64,000 nt of DNA from Hippopus hippopus (lineage: Eukaryota > Mollusca > Bivalvia > Cardiida > Cardiidae): NCBI GenBank assembly GCA_946811185.2, contig OX328109.1, positions 40,036,129 through 40,100,128 of the forward strand, given 5' to 3'. The notes below the pieces were generated by a model that made no database searches, was not told the DNA's origin, and saw only the letters and a program-made list of their open reading frames with translations. Both the position numbers and the translations under genes were made by a program. Positions within the stretch are counted from its first letter, which is position 1; every line of letters starts with the position of its first letter. Shown here one piece after another: positions 22,429-34,550 of the stretch.

Positions 22429-23332
22429 CTAAGGTATAAAATATACCTTAGGCATGTTTGACAGAGTAACAAATATCACGTAACATCCGTTTAAATGGAA
22501 CTTATCGATGAGTTGTGTGTGTAACCATAAATAATGGTCCTTGTTTTGTAATTTTTTAACTGCATTCCATTCGCCACACGGATACAAAAAGATGTCTTTT
22601 GTAGATGCATTTAGATGTGGCGGTGTCTGAAAAGTGATGCAAATTAGATTTAAGTTATCTGGGGACGTAGGCACCAAACTTTTTAAATTGCGTCGTAATT
22701 CTCAAGAGTTTTTCTACATCTCAAAGTAACGCAAACTGTACGTGTTACTTTCCAAATCTGATTTAGAGATTGAGAATGCAATTTAGAATGACTGACGAAT
22801 AAGGGCCTTTGGTAAGGTATTTCCAAAATAATAATGGATACTGGATACAAATTTGAATCATTGAAGTCCACAGATTATTTACCCTCGCCTGTCAGTTTTG
22901 CTCCATGAATCAGTCTTTAAACGTTCTCTGCGACTGATTAGAATACAATCCTATCTTATTAAGGAGGCCATTTTTCTTTCAGAACAGAGCGCAAAATCAA
23001 ACAAACCACCTGTACACACTTCGTTAAATGATAGGTGTGGATTTACGCAAAAATGCATCAAGTTGTCCAAAGTTGAATACTGAGTTGCAGCACAATTGCA
23101 TCCACTTAGAAATTTAACGGGTTGCTTGCAGTCGAAAAGTTGAATGTAGTTTTCTATCTTTGTACATGAATAAAACAAGTGACTCTGCTCGATTCTTAGT
23201 TTTAGGATTCGAAGTTGTTAAATGGATTTTTGTTATTCTTTCTTCTGTGGACGGATTACTTTCAACACTACTTTCTATTTTTTCAAATTCAAAATTCAGT
23301 CTGGGGTCTTGTTCTACCGCCTCAGCACCCAT
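22429..23332 (-). pseudogene. Unrecognised decayed coding remnant
   Basis: Several consecutive minus-strand open frames (23332-23114, 23178-22951, 22871-22683 and 22677-22429) look protein-like in composition. The first begins at an ATG and reads as acidic, with SSVESNPSTEERITK near residue 20. The frames shift relative to each other and stops separate them, as expected of a degenerate retrocopy or transposon gene. No family was recognised. It may equally be chance. Confidence 0.3.
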
Positions 23333-24427
23333 GTCATGCCATTATTATTTGTATTTAGTGACAGAATGTGTTTTGTAATACACGCCCAGTGGTCTCAATC
23401 TACAAAGAGACATGTATTCATAAATTACTTTCTTTTTATTATACGTAAAAGTTATCTAGATTAATTTAGTTTAAGATATTATTTTACACAGGCCTTGCAA
23501 ACTGAAGGAGCTTTTTAACTATGCTGAAAAATTATAGATTGAAGGATTGAACATGTTTTGCCTTGGGGCATTGTAGACGGATCCAGTAGAGGGTCCGGAT
23601 CCCGGCCCCCGAATTTTCAAAGTAACCGCTGTCTGCCTTAAATTTTGACCAAGTATTAATGTAGCAGTAGATTTTAGATATGAGCCAAATCAAAATTCAA
23701 ATCCATTAAGAACTAGTTCTAACAACTTGAAATACGTTTTAAAATAATACTTAAAAGTATATAACCAGTTGTATCCCATATTAGCAAATGCCCTAGGATA
23801 TGGTAGCACAGCGCACTCTTCAACTGTGCTTTGGGAGCACTCCTTGTAAAACAGCAGACTACTAAAGAACATTTCTTTGCATAGGTCTTTTAGTAATATT
23901 ATTCACATACATAGATCTGCTATCACACCGGAATACACACTGACAACCATTTTAGCAAATCTGAATATGTAATATATCTATTTAATTTTCCGGAACCCCC
24001 CCCCCCTTGGAAAAATCCTTGATCTGTCCTTGGGTATGATCCCATTTTGGGTATGGCTTCACAAAAACGCGCAGCGTCATCTTGACTTTGCACTGTCCAA
24101 TACCCTACTGCGTGATACTCTTGAGTAATCCGATCTTTAAAATTTTAAAAAGGAATCTGTGGCGCTGTTAACCCCATCTTGTTACTGACTGAAAATATCT
24201 ATTCAATTTGTTTTATAACCAACGGATAAAAAAGCAGATATCGCTTCAAGGAAAATGGGGGCTTGGCTAACGTCAACTGTTGTTTAATATTCCTATCTCA
24301 CCGACGGAATCCTCAATACAGTCATGTACATGTACATGTTTTCAACAGGTAATTGAGTAACAAAACTTCTTTGATTATGGGATATAGTAACAGCTTTAAG
24401 AAAGGTATGTAGAGGGAAACAAGAGAA

Positions 24428-24720
24428 ATGATGTCAAAGTCAAAGAAGACGAACAAAAGGATTGAATCACAGGTATCTGTGCCTAATGAAGGTTCGACCC
24501 AAGACATTTCTGCAAAAATCCTCACATCTATATCACAAGCAGTTCATAAACCATTTACAAGCGAGCTCAAAAAGTGGATTGATGAAGAATCTGAAAGGCG
24601 GACGTTAAGCTCCAGCTTGTCTGTGTCCATATATTCGGATATAACATTCTGGGACGGTGAGTCCCTGGATGATTTTGAGGACGATGATGATAGGGCTCGA
24701 ACGCCCATACCAAAAACTGA
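24428..24720 (+). CDS. KIF12: KIF12-like kinesin, alternative first coding exon C (97 codons plus 2 bases)
   Basis: The exon starts at ATG 24428 (a second ATG follows directly) and has an in-frame TAG at 24410-24412. It ends at donor GA|gtaagt (24720/24721), a full consensus donor. GA plus the first base at 52669 gives Glu. The segment opens Lys-rich (residues 3-11) and has a possible short amphipathic stretch, SELKKWIDEESERR, at 45-58. It carries ERRTLSSS at 56-63 and ends with a strongly acidic run DDFEDDDD (81-88) before RTPIPKT. No known domain was seen. Its acidic end differs sharply from exons A, B and D. Confidence 0.65.
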
Positions 24721-25216
24721 GTAAGTGTTTTTCAGCTTTGATGAATATTAAGATAAAAAAATATATAATAGAATATAACTTGAAAATCAATCAAATGCTA
24801 TTATGCGTAAATTTTCAAACGAGTCTTAAAAGAGAGAGATAAAGAACAATTTGAAGGCTTTTCGTTTGATTTTGATGTTCCACGAAATACTAGTCAGGTG
24901 GTATTGAGATTAACACCTTACTGTTTTCTTCTGTAGAGATTGTCTCCCCTGAGTAAAAGTTTCCGTCGCGGCAAAATTCGTCCGGGAAAACTTGAAATAG
25001 ATTACACCCGACTTAACCAATACGTGATTCTCCATTTGGCAGAATGGCAAGATTGTTATTTCGGAAAGTGACTGGGTAAATTGTTTGAATGGTTAATTGT
25101 ATTCACAATTTTCTATCAAGCGATGAAATTTCTCTCGTCTAAACAACAGCCAAGGGCTTATCAAGTTTTTATGTAGGGATGTATTGTAGATCTATCTCAG
25201 AATCTGTATACTGGTG

Positions 25217-26175
25217 TAATCAAATTTCGCCAACGCAAGGGAAACTGCTCTTTCAGATTGCACAAAACAATAGTAATTTTCTTTATGGTTAAATATCTAT
25301 GCACTTGTATTCAAATACTTTTTTAAACATAAGTTTTACCACTTAAACATCTAAATTTATCTGTCAAAACATGGTTAGAAGTGAGACAGTACAAAGTCGC
25401 CATCTATAAAAAGAGTAAGCCAATTTCGACAACTCTGGTTTTCCAAAAATTAGAGGCCCCAGAGAGGCTAAAATGAAATAAAAAAATTCACAGCATCATT
25501 TCAGCAATATTCATTGCATCCCTTGGATATTAACTCTACATTTACTTTCTACGAGAAAACCTGAAGGACATCAAACAAAACGCAGCTCTCAGAAAATAAA
25601 ATCGACAGTTATGTGATTTTTCTTGTTAAAATTATTTCTGCTGTGGCACTGAAATATTACAATCTAACTTAGTATGACAGTGTTGGGGATAAAGAGGCTA
25701 TAAATCTAAAACAGATAACCTTTTATAGCTCACAGAAAAGGCTATTTTCTTGTCTTTGTAGTGATTTTTATACCTGATTCAGTCTATTTTCTTAGGAAAA
25801 AATGAATAAGGACCCCTCTGTCTTTCATATGGATATATTTCCCTTTAGGTGCCCCATGCGAAACTTCGGCTATTAAAGTTCAAAAGATAAAGTTTCAAAC
25901 CGAAAATAGACCAAACAAAAAAAGTTTTAAGCTAAAAGTATCTTTTAAAATCTGCATATAAAGGAGACACCAGAAAAGTGATAATAAAATGGCAGGGAAA
26001 AGCATGTGAGAGGTCGCTTATGAACTTTTTTCCTATTGATAGGTATTTTTCTGTCATTAGATTCAAATGACAGTTCAAAACACCTTTGCTGCTAAGATAT
26101 CAATCATTTCCGTGAATGGATGATGTCACAGATACGAATATATGGCCCGAGAACATAGTTGGCGAAATTCGATTA
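25217..26175. mobile_element. Possible element between short inverted repeats
   Basis: 'taatcaaatttcgccaac' at 25217-25234 and 'gttggcgaaattcgatta' at 26158-26175 are inverted with 17 of 18 bases matching. A related word, 'gccaatttcgacaac', occurs at about 25419 and 'agcgaaattcgctta' at about 26178. No open frame of size lies inside. The edges may be wider. Confidence 0.4.
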
Positions 26176-27335
26176 CTAGCGAAATTCGCTTACGCTTCTA
26201 TAGATATTGTGAAGATTTACCCACGACAAACTGAAAATTGCGATATTAAGCTTCGGTGTTTATTAACTTAAGTTATAGGGGCAAAAATGAAATTCCACTT
26301 CGCTGTATGTGTTATTCAATTATTGTCCTTCAAGTACACAACACATACCCGATTTATTTCAAATATTCACAAAATTTATTCAGCAAGATAACACAGCCGA
26401 CACAAGGCAGCCATCTTGTCATGCAGGTATATTTGCTGAAAGTCAGAAAAAACCAGTAATTTAAAAATAGACTGACCTTTGATCTCCACCTCTAACACGG
26501 TCACGTGACACCCATTAACAGCAAAGCATCATGGAAGTATGATAATTTTTAAATGTGGTTCTGTCTTGGAATAATTTGTAGTTTTTATGGGAAGGGGTCT
26601 TTGCGCTAATGAAATTACCTGTTCTGAAAATGAGCTTTTCCATGTAGCCGATTTGCCGACTCAAACCTCATTTTTCTGCGATTTTTGCAGATGATAACAA
26701 AATCAACCAATGGTATGACCTCACCAGCCTCGATTTCGATAAAGTATCATGTGACTTATTCAAAAAACAAAATAGTCGAGAACTTCGATGTATAGCGATT
26801 TCAGATGATTCGATGATAACTGATTTACAAAGAATTCGTTTTTTTACCATTTCAAATTCCTTTCCATTACTACTGTTTTGAAAAAAATTGAATAGAATTG
26901 AAGTTAAGGGGACAGATTTTCCATAATATCAAAAGTGTAATTTGTCAGTCTGTCTGTCTGTTTGTCTGTCTGTCTGACATGTCTGTCTTTGAATTGTACA
27001 GTATTACTGATTGAGAGTGACTTCAACTTTAATTCAGTAATGAATTTCAATTAATGCTAGGCAACTTTAACATGGGACGATAGTATTATTGATTCAGTGG
27101 TATGGAAGGTTATTATGGTATTAATAAAGTCTTGTGAAAATAATTTAACTTTGCATTTAATACATTTTTGCGGATTATAATGTCATTTGATACAATGAAT
27201 AAATTTTCCTGCTCAAGGCCTACTAGATTGTATTTGGATAAAGTATCAACCCTTATAGTCAAATAATGAATTATTCCCAGCTAGGAAATTTGTCCAAAGG
27301 TTTGCAATGTAGGATGCTTTTTCTCAGAATATCTT
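26176..27335. other. Intron sequence, no gene seen
   Basis: AT-rich sequence with a short (TCTG)n run at 26947-26978. No repeat family or open frame is supported. Confidence 0.4.
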
Positions 27336-27337
27336 AC

Positions 27338-27440
27338 AAGTTCTTGGAGAGTGTAGTTTCAAGATCAGACTGCATGAAACATGCAGTCTGAAAACATGCA
27401 GTCTGATCTTGATCTACACTATCCACAAAAGCAGACAGTC
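27338..27440 (+). mobile_element. P2 hairpin with an internal duplication
   Basis: 'agatcagactgcatgaaac' is followed by two successive 'catgcagtctga' words before 'tcttgatctacactatcc', so one arm of the hairpin is doubled. Confidence 0.65.
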
Positions 27441-27930
27441 TAAGTTTTCGTATGAACTCTAAGTATAAGTACTTTTCTACAGCAAATAGAATCATTTTAT
27501 CTGCAAGAGAACATTTTTAAAACAATACAGAAAGAGAACAAAAGTTCTGTTTTACAAATAACTAGTTTCTTTCAGGATATTGTTTTCTAATGCTTGTTCT
27601 GCACATAAAATCTGTTTTTGTAGTGGAAATTCTTGCTCCTTAACAACCTTGAAAAGATGTCATGGTCAAATATGCAAAATATTGAAGGGTTGACCATAAA
27701 TTTAAAGAAATAAAAACTACCTTAGTGAAAAAATTATAAGGTCATATTTTTTCATTGATTTTGTCAGTAGCTTTATTGAGTTGGATATTGTTAGTAACAT
27801 GAAAAACAGTGGTTAACTCTTAGTTTTTTAAGGGAAGTTAGGTGCTTTTGTGGAATGTAGATCAAGATCAGTCAGCAAATAAAGTGTAAACTAATCTTTT
27901 AAGCCATCTGATCTTGGACAGTGTTAGAAC

Positions 27931-28172
27931 TCTTTACTAGATGAAAATATTTTAGACTCATCATTCCATATTTAAAGTATTTTCAGACCACAAAGTAGAT
28001 GTAGGTGAAATGAACGAACTTGTCTTGAAAGGGCAGAAAACATAGTGGAACATGGAGAAAAGAAAAAGGGTTGGTAAATACCACCATTTTCTGTCTTTTC
28101 CACTATGTTTTCAAAATTCTTATTTCTTTAAAGGTTGTGAAAATACAGGATTGTTTGGTATAGGGTTCAGAT
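27931..28172 (-). mobile_element. P1 MITE, diverged
   Basis: The copy runs in reverse from 'aactctttactagatgaaaa' to 'ttgtttggtatagggttc'. Its hairpin (28035-28115) has many mismatches, marking an old copy. Confidence 0.65.
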
Positions 28173-28328
28173 ATAGGCTTTTAAAGCTTGGAAATTGTGA
28201 TAATTTTGTCATTTCAAGTTAATGAGTCCTTTCAGTGCTATACAAATGAAGTGAACTATTTCATTATGAGTAAGAATAGGACCCGAATATTGCTATTTTG
28301 GTGTTTTCTTAGCAAGAATATTCAGCTC

Positions 28329-29492
28329 AACTCTTTATCAAACGACAAAATTTTAGACTGGTCCAAATTGAAAGCGTTTGCAGACGACAAAATGAATGTG
28401 ACTAAAGAATTGAAATTTGTTTTAGGAAGGTAGGAAAATATTGTGGGAAAAGGAGAAAATGCTGGTTACCAGCATTTTCTTCTTTTCCCACAATGTTTTC
28501 AAAAGGCTTCTTTCACAGGGGTGTTAAAAGTAGGGATTGTGTGGTAAAGGGTTAACAGAGAGTAGTATAGATCAAAGATCAGACTGTACATCCTATGCAG
28601 TAGTCTTCTATGGAATATATGTTATTTATATAGCAGTGTAAGGATTGAGCTTTATATAATGTGTCCTGTTTTATTTACTAGATGACAAAATGAAAGAATC
28701 ATCCAAAATGAAAGTAGTTGCCAACAAAATATTAAATGCTACTCAGATCAATTTATGAAAGGGTGAAAAAAACAGTGTGGGAAAAGGAGAAAACTGTGAT
28801 TAACAGCATTTTCTCCTTTTCCCACAAATTCTTGAAAGCCTTCCCCCTCAGGATTTTTAAAAGTATGTGATTGTGTAGAAAAGGGTTAAGTGAATGCAAC
28901 TGAAATGCAGATACAAAGTAGGCCAGTTGAATTTTTTTGGCGTGATTCTCAAATCCACTGAAGTAAATCAATTTGTTTGAAAAGATTATCTTTAAAAGCA
29001 CCGTTTTTCTTCCATTTTAACATTTCACCAGAGTTAAGAAGCACTGGCATTACAAAGCAGGAATATTTGAAGAAAAGGATAATGTCTATTTTGATTGATG
29101 TAGATGACATTGTTGGAAAAAGTGCAATTGAAAAAGCTGCAAGCTGCTATCACCTATGTTGCAGGGGTATAAAAAGCTATAATGTATGGCAATGATCATA
29201 GAAAAAATCTTGAGGATTTGAAAATGAAAATATCAAATTCTTAAGAATCAAATTGAATTGACATAAAAAGAAAACAAAAAAAAAATCTCACTATACCCTT
29301 TCCAAAACAGTAAATCATTGACACTTTTGAAGTTGAAAGTAACTGCAGATGACAAATTCAAATTTGGTATGAATATGCTGTAGGTCTCTGATAGGGTAGA
29401 AAACATTGTGGGAAAAGGAGAAAATGCTGTTTTCCACAATGCATTCAAAATCTGTCTACCTCAGTTGTGTTAACTTGAGATTGTGTGGTTAA
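28329..29492 (-). mobile_element. P1 MITE cluster, three reverse copies
   Basis: Copies are at 28329-28555, 28671-28889 and 29287-29492, all in reverse orientation ('gacaaaattttagac' at the left, 'gtggtaaagggttaa' at the right). The first has an almost perfect hairpin at 28440-28500. The third lacks the second hairpin arm's outer part. Confidence 0.85.
29031..29195 (+). pseudogene. Possible decayed exon or retro-fragment
   Basis: A pyrimidine-rich tract ending 'catttcaccag' precedes 'agttaagaagcactggcatt'. One frame reads VKKHWHYKAGIFEEKDNVYFD and then stops. An overlapping frame reads on through DVDDIVGKSAIEKAASCYHL to a stop at 29195. The pattern suggests a coding piece broken by a frameshift. 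No family was recognised, and chance is quite possible. Confidence 0.2.
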
Positions 29493-29936
29493 CCGCACAA
29501 TCTTGATTTTAATGACCCTGAGATAGAAGCCTTTTACAAACATTATGGGAAAAGGAGAAAATGCTGGTAACCAGCATTTGCAATTTGTCCCACAATGTTT
29601 TCTATCCTATGAAAGACTAATTCTATAGTTTGGGCTGACATCAAAAATTTTTGATTTCTTGTCTGAAAATACTTTCAGTTTGGACAAGTTTACATTTCTG
29701 GTATGGGTTAACCCTTTACCGCACAATCCCCAGTTTTAATGACCCTTGAGAAGAAAACTTTTGAAAGCATTGTGGGAAAAGGAGAAAATGCTGGTAACCA
29801 GCATTTTCTTCTTTTCCCACAATGTTTTCTACCCTATAGTAGATAAATTTTATGTTTTGAGTAACATTTAATTTGTCATCTTTGTATGCTTTCATTTTGG
29901 ACCAGTCTAAAATTTTGTTGTTAGGTAACTAGTTAA
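29489..29936 (+). mobile_element. Two P1 MITEs abutting, sharing TTAA
   Basis: Forward copies lie at 29489-29711 and 29708-29936. The TTAA at 29708-29711 ends one and starts the next. The TTAA at 29489-29492 is in turn shared with the reverse copy to the left, giving three elements in a row with no spacer. Confidence 0.85.
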
Positions 29937-30122
29937 AAAGTTAAGGATTTATTTAAAATACTCCAATAACAACTACCATTGACTGATTGACTGATTTTAT
30001 GCTTTTTTCACCATTGTGTTAATTAAAACTGGATTGTTTTCAATAGAAATAGCAAGCTCTAAAGATTGAAACCAAGATTAAAAAAAAACAAGGAATGTTC
30101 AAGAAGGTCATCTAAAACATTT

Positions 30123-31553
30123 TTAACCCTTAATAAAACACAATCCCAAGATCTTACCATTCTGAAGGAAAAGGCTTTTAAGAACATTGTGGGAAAAGGA
30201 GAAATTTTGGTAAACATCTGTTTTGATTATCCTGAAGGGAGAAGCTCTTGAAAACATTGTTGCACATGGTTACAAGCACTTTCTCCTGTTGCCACAATTT
30301 TTTTTACACTCTTTAAAAGCCAGATCGTACTATTTAAGTCACATTCAATTTGTTGTCTACAGATGCGTTCAATTTGGACAAGTTTAAAACTTTGTAATCG
30401 GGTGGAGAGTTGACCCCCACAGTAATGGTATTTTCATTACAAAATTATTTCAGTATGCTTTAAAAAATAAGGGTGCATTCAAAATTTTTTTCAACAACAG
30501 AATCTAGTCTTTTTTTGTTTCGACATACAAACAAAGGACATTATGTCATAGTGCTAGAGTTTTTTTTTTCTAACTAATTTACCAGACAACAAAATTTTAG
30601 ACTAAATTGTTCAAATTGAAAGCATTTGCAGACAACATATTGAATGTTGCTCATATTTTGAAATTTATTTGTGATAGGTTAGAAAACATTGTGGGAAAAG
30701 GAGAAAATGCTGGTAACCAGCATTTTCTCCTTTTTCCACAGTGTTTTCAAATCTCTTCCTGAGGGTCGTTAATACAATGGATTGTCTGGTAAAGGGTTAA
30801 CAGCATAAAAGAGGAACTTCAAATCATACTAAAAGGCCTGAAAGGTCAAAACTCTCTTTAGATAATACAAGTCTTGAAATTTTGGGAGAGAGACAGTTCT
30901 TTGATCAGAAAAGATTGACTCATCAATACTGTCATTTTGACGTTGCACTATTTAACCCTTTACCAGACCACAAAATTTTATACTTGTCTAAATTGTGAGC
31001 ATTTCCAGACAACAAATTACATGTATAAATTAAATTTCACTTTACCCAGGTGTGTGGTCTTTTGATTGGATGGAATACATTGTAGGAAACGGAGAAACTG
31101 CTAGTTGCCCTTTTGCACATTGGTTTCAAAATTTTTCTTCCTCACGGTCATTAAAACTTAAGATTGCAAGGTAAAGGGTTGAGTAATAAAAGTTTTAAAT
31201 TTTGAGAGCATTTTAATTCTTTGATCTGAAAGGATTGACGCATGCTGTCATTTTGACATTGTACTGTTTAACCTCAGGAATTTAGAATAAAAAGAATTTA
31301 GGAAGTTTCTCCAACATTTTTATAAACTTTACCACATAATCCTGAGTTTTAAGCACCCTGAGAAAGAAGCCTTTTAAAAACATTGTTGGAAAAGCAGAAA
31401 ATGCTTTGGTAAACAGCATTTTCTCCTTTTCCCACAATGTTTTCTACCCTTTAACAGACAAGTTTTAACATTTTAGCCATATTTGATTTTAATCGTCTGC
31501 AAACGCTTTCAATTTGGGCATGTCTGAAATTTTGTCATTTGGCACAGAGTTAA
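30123..31553. mobile_element. P1 MITE cluster, four copies
   Basis: Copies are at 30123-30413 (+, with a second partial left arm inserted, which makes it long), 30571-30800 (-, good hairpin), 30952-31183 (-, hairpin decayed) and 31324-31553 (+, good hairpin). Left and right ends keep the 'ctctttacc' and 'ggtaaagag' pattern. Confidence 0.8.
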
Positions 31554-31983
31554 GGTAATAAAAATACTTAAGAATTCATAAACCTTGTCATAGAAAGTTT
31601 TGGTTGAAATTAACAAGGTTTAAATTTTTTAGCCAATTCAACGTTGTGCAATTCTAACAAAAGCATCCAGAGAAAAGACTTAAAGATAGACCTACACTCG
31701 TTTTGACTTTTCAGCCAGGTTTTAACCCATTTCATCTTTATTTTATGAAACTAATCATTCCTGTATTTTCATGCTAAATGTTGCCCCTGATGGTTGCAAG
31801 TTTGCACAGATTAAGCCAGAATGAAAATGCATTTCATTTTTTGGAGGCCTTCAAAGAAATCACTATTGTCATGTTTCCGGTTTTAAATCAACGATACCTA
31901 ATATATTACTAGATCAGTAATTTTTCTATGTTTACACAGCTTACTAAATTTTGAGCAACTCTACAGTTTATTAAATTTTTACA

Positions 31984-32310
31984 GTGTTTTTTTTTCTCCC
32001 TTGCTGTAAGGATGTATCTTTGATTGTAATAGAAAAAGTGGTGGTATTTGAAGTAGAAGTAATGATGGTAACAGAAGTACTTCTGCTATTCTTACTACGA
32101 CTACTAGTACAACCAGTACTAGTACTATCTCACCATCACTACAACTACTACTACTCCTCCATTTCTACTACTTATGCTTCTTAAAAATGATAATTATGAT
32201 ATATGCCTTTTAAAAATGATAATTATCACAATGATAATAGTAATAATTAAAATATCACTAATAATAATAGTAATAATAAGAAGAAGAAGAAGAAAGAAAA
32301 AGTAGAAAAT
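31984..32310. repeat. Trinucleotide-rich tract
   Basis: Runs of act/agt, aat and aag follow one another upstream of exon D. The plus-strand open frame at 31984-32184 (Leu/Val/Tyr-rich) is derived from this low-complexity DNA. Confidence 0.8.
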
Positions 32311-32411
32311 TTTCATCTGTTTTGTGTATGACTCATTTATGGTAGTATCTTTGGAAAACTATGCACATGTATAAGACAGTGTTAAAGACATTTGGAGTTA
32401 ACTAGAAAGCA

Positions 32412-32629
32412 ATGAAGGAAACAAAGCGAGGTAGTGTAGTGAGCTTTAAGCTCAATAACAAGCAAGTTGAACTGAAGGAAGGAGTGGTGCAAAGTGAGAA
32501 CAATGTTCCCGGAATGGTCAACCTTAAGAAGCGAACTAGCCTGGAAAGTAACTTTAGGGCACTTAGTACAGCAAGGGGAAGCATCGCAAATGTGAGTTTT
32601 AGCGGAGATTTTAATCCTGAGAAACGCAT
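32412..32629 (+). CDS. KIF12: KIF12-like kinesin, alternative first coding exon D (72 codons plus 2 bases)
   Basis: The exon starts at ATG 32412 with an in-frame TAG at 32403-32405. It ends at donor AT|gtgagt (32629/32630), so AT plus the first base at 52669 gives Met. The peptide is the shortest of the four. It is basic at 36-45 (VNLKKRTSLE) and holds three basophilic Ser sites (KRGS 5-8, KRTS 40-43, ARGS 54-57). No domain was recognised. It lies inside the P1-rich zone, nearest to the motor exons, with an intron of about 20 kb. Confidence is a little lower because a 72-codon frame is easier to obtain by chance. Confidence 0.6.
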
Positions 32630-32689
32630 GTGAGTACTTGAAAAAAGAGAATATTTCTATCAAAAGCAATATGTCTGTCCCAAAGTTTG

Positions 32690-32710
32690 TGTGTGTGTGT
32701 GTGTAGGGGG
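32690..32710. repeat. (TG)n microsatellite
   Basis: 'gtgtgtgtgtgtgtgta' lies just after the exon D donor region and is followed by a run of g. Confidence 0.9.
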
Positions 32711-32788
32711 GTGAAATAGTTCTTAAACTATCCTTAATTCTTTTACAACTGTTAAGAAGAGAACCATCTTACTGATGTGCTGGAGAAA

Positions 32789-34013
32789 AAAGCCGTTGAA
32801 AACACTGTGGAAAAAAGAAACTGCTGGTAATCAGCACTTTTGTTTTGGTCTTTATTTTCATAGGTCAACCAAAATTGAAGCACTAAACCCAGATTTAATT
32901 GCTAATACAGTCAGTGTAGATCAAGATCAAAATGCACAAAATATGTTATCTGATCTTGGGTCTACATGAACTGCTTCTTTGCCAGGTATTCTGATCTTCA
33001 AAACCGCAATGTCTTCATGAAGTACTGATTTAGCACTATACAGGTTGAACCCTTTCCTGCACAATCCAGAATTTTAATGACCCTGAGAAAGAAAGCTTTT
33101 GAAAACATTGTGGGAAAAGGAGAAAATGCTGGTTACCAGCATTTTCTCCATTTCCCCACAATTTTTTCTACCCTTTCAAAGTCAAATAGTATGATTCCAG
33201 CTACATTTAATTTGTTGTCTGCAAATGCTTTTGAGTTGGATGACCTTAAATTTTTTTCGTTTGGTAAAGAGTTAAAGTCGAGAAACAGAGCCTGTAGGTT
33301 TAAGACCAGACTGCAAGGACTCTGTGGTCTGCATGTCCTCTGTGATCTGATCGTGATCTACACTGTTGAGAAAAAGCCAAGAGATTTAATTTGTTGGTAA
33401 AGTCAATTTGAATTATAATTGTTTGAATGAGTTGATCTTATTGGCTTCATGAATGATTTCTTTTGGTTGAGTAAATTTGGTGTATTTGTAAACCTCCTAC
33501 CTTTGGTTTATAACAAAGGAGTTGGTATCTGACTTCATTTAATTTTGTTTGTTTGTTTTGTTGTCTGGTTGAGTAAAGGGTAAAAGATCCGATAGATTTA
33601 ATCTGGCCCTGAGTTAACTCATTTAACACTCAAAACTAAAAGCATTTGCAGACGAAAATATAAATGTGATTGATATTTGTTTGGCGGAGGGTAGAAAACA
33701 TTGTGGGAAAAGGAGAAAATGCTGGTTACCAGCATTTTCTCTTTTTCCCACAATTTTTTCAAAAGCCTTGTTTTTCAGGGTCGTGAAAAGTCAGGATTGT
33801 GTGGTATCGCTAATGGGCAAAGCCCCTTGAGCAATTGCGCTGTACAACATACAGTCATGTATTTTCATACTATGTAACAGCCTGCAAAGAGCTTACAGCG
33901 GCTATAAGATGCTTGTATTCCCCATTCTGTAATTTGAGTTACATTAAATTTGTCCTCAGTAATTGCTTTCAATTTGGACCTGTCCAAATTTTGTTGTGTA
34001 GGAAAGGGTTAAA
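32789..34013. mobile_element. P1 MITE cluster
   Basis: Copies are at 32789-32850 (+, fragment), 33045-33275 (+, near complete), 33613-33810 (-, good hairpin at 33700-33757) and 33921-34013 (+, right half only). Between them a P2-like hairpin is at about 33300-33365. Confidence 0.75.
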
Positions 34014-34454
34014 GATCAGCTTGCACTTATCTCACATTATTAATAGCAAATAGTGGTATAGATTAAGATCATACTGTATATTCTGTATAGTCGGATTATC
34101 ATCTACTGTTTTCATAGTAGCCACAATGATTATTGTGCACAGCACTAGAAGGGTTTACAATTTATGACTTTGAAGTGTTTACTTTATGATTTAGGATAAA
34201 ATATTTTGTCCTGTCACTTGCAATACATGTACATTCACCGCCGGTTGGTTTCAAACTAGAGTTTTCGAATCCGACAAATTGACTCACTTTACCACAGTTT
34301 CCCTACTCTATAGGCAAAACTAGCACACGTAAGGGAAGTCAATTGGTTATTGTTTAACATTAGAGAGCATAATAAACCATATAAACATTTTCAGTCTAGA
34401 TAATTATAAGACCCAAAGAATTAAACTGTCAAGATTGCTCTAGTCCAGAATGTC

Positions 34455-34550
34455 TCAGCAAAGTGAACAGTGTAGATCAAAGATCAGACTGCTCATTTTG
34501 TGCAGTCTGATCTTGATCTTCACAGGCCACAAAAGGCAACTAAAGTATTG
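34455..34550 (+). mobile_element. P2 hairpin fragment
   Basis: 'gtagatcaaagatcagactg' and its inverse 'cagtctgatcttgatc' surround a short loop. Confidence 0.65.

Noticed and set aside
28440..28500. Transcription terminator or CRISPR-type repeat from the frequent hairpins
   Set aside because: The hairpins are the centres of dispersed MITEs bounded by TTAA in a eukaryotic intron. Spacing is irregular and there are no spacers or associated genes.
32382..32669. Minus-strand frames overlapping exon D as a gene
   Set aside because: They are antisense shadows of the exon D frame and lack splice or start support.
33077..33400. 107-codon plus-strand frame
   Set aside because: It is a translation of a P1 MITE and an adjoining P2-like hairpin. 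Similar frames recur at most P1 copies, with the same 'KAFENIVGKGENAG' and 'EKEKMLVTSIFSF' peptides.
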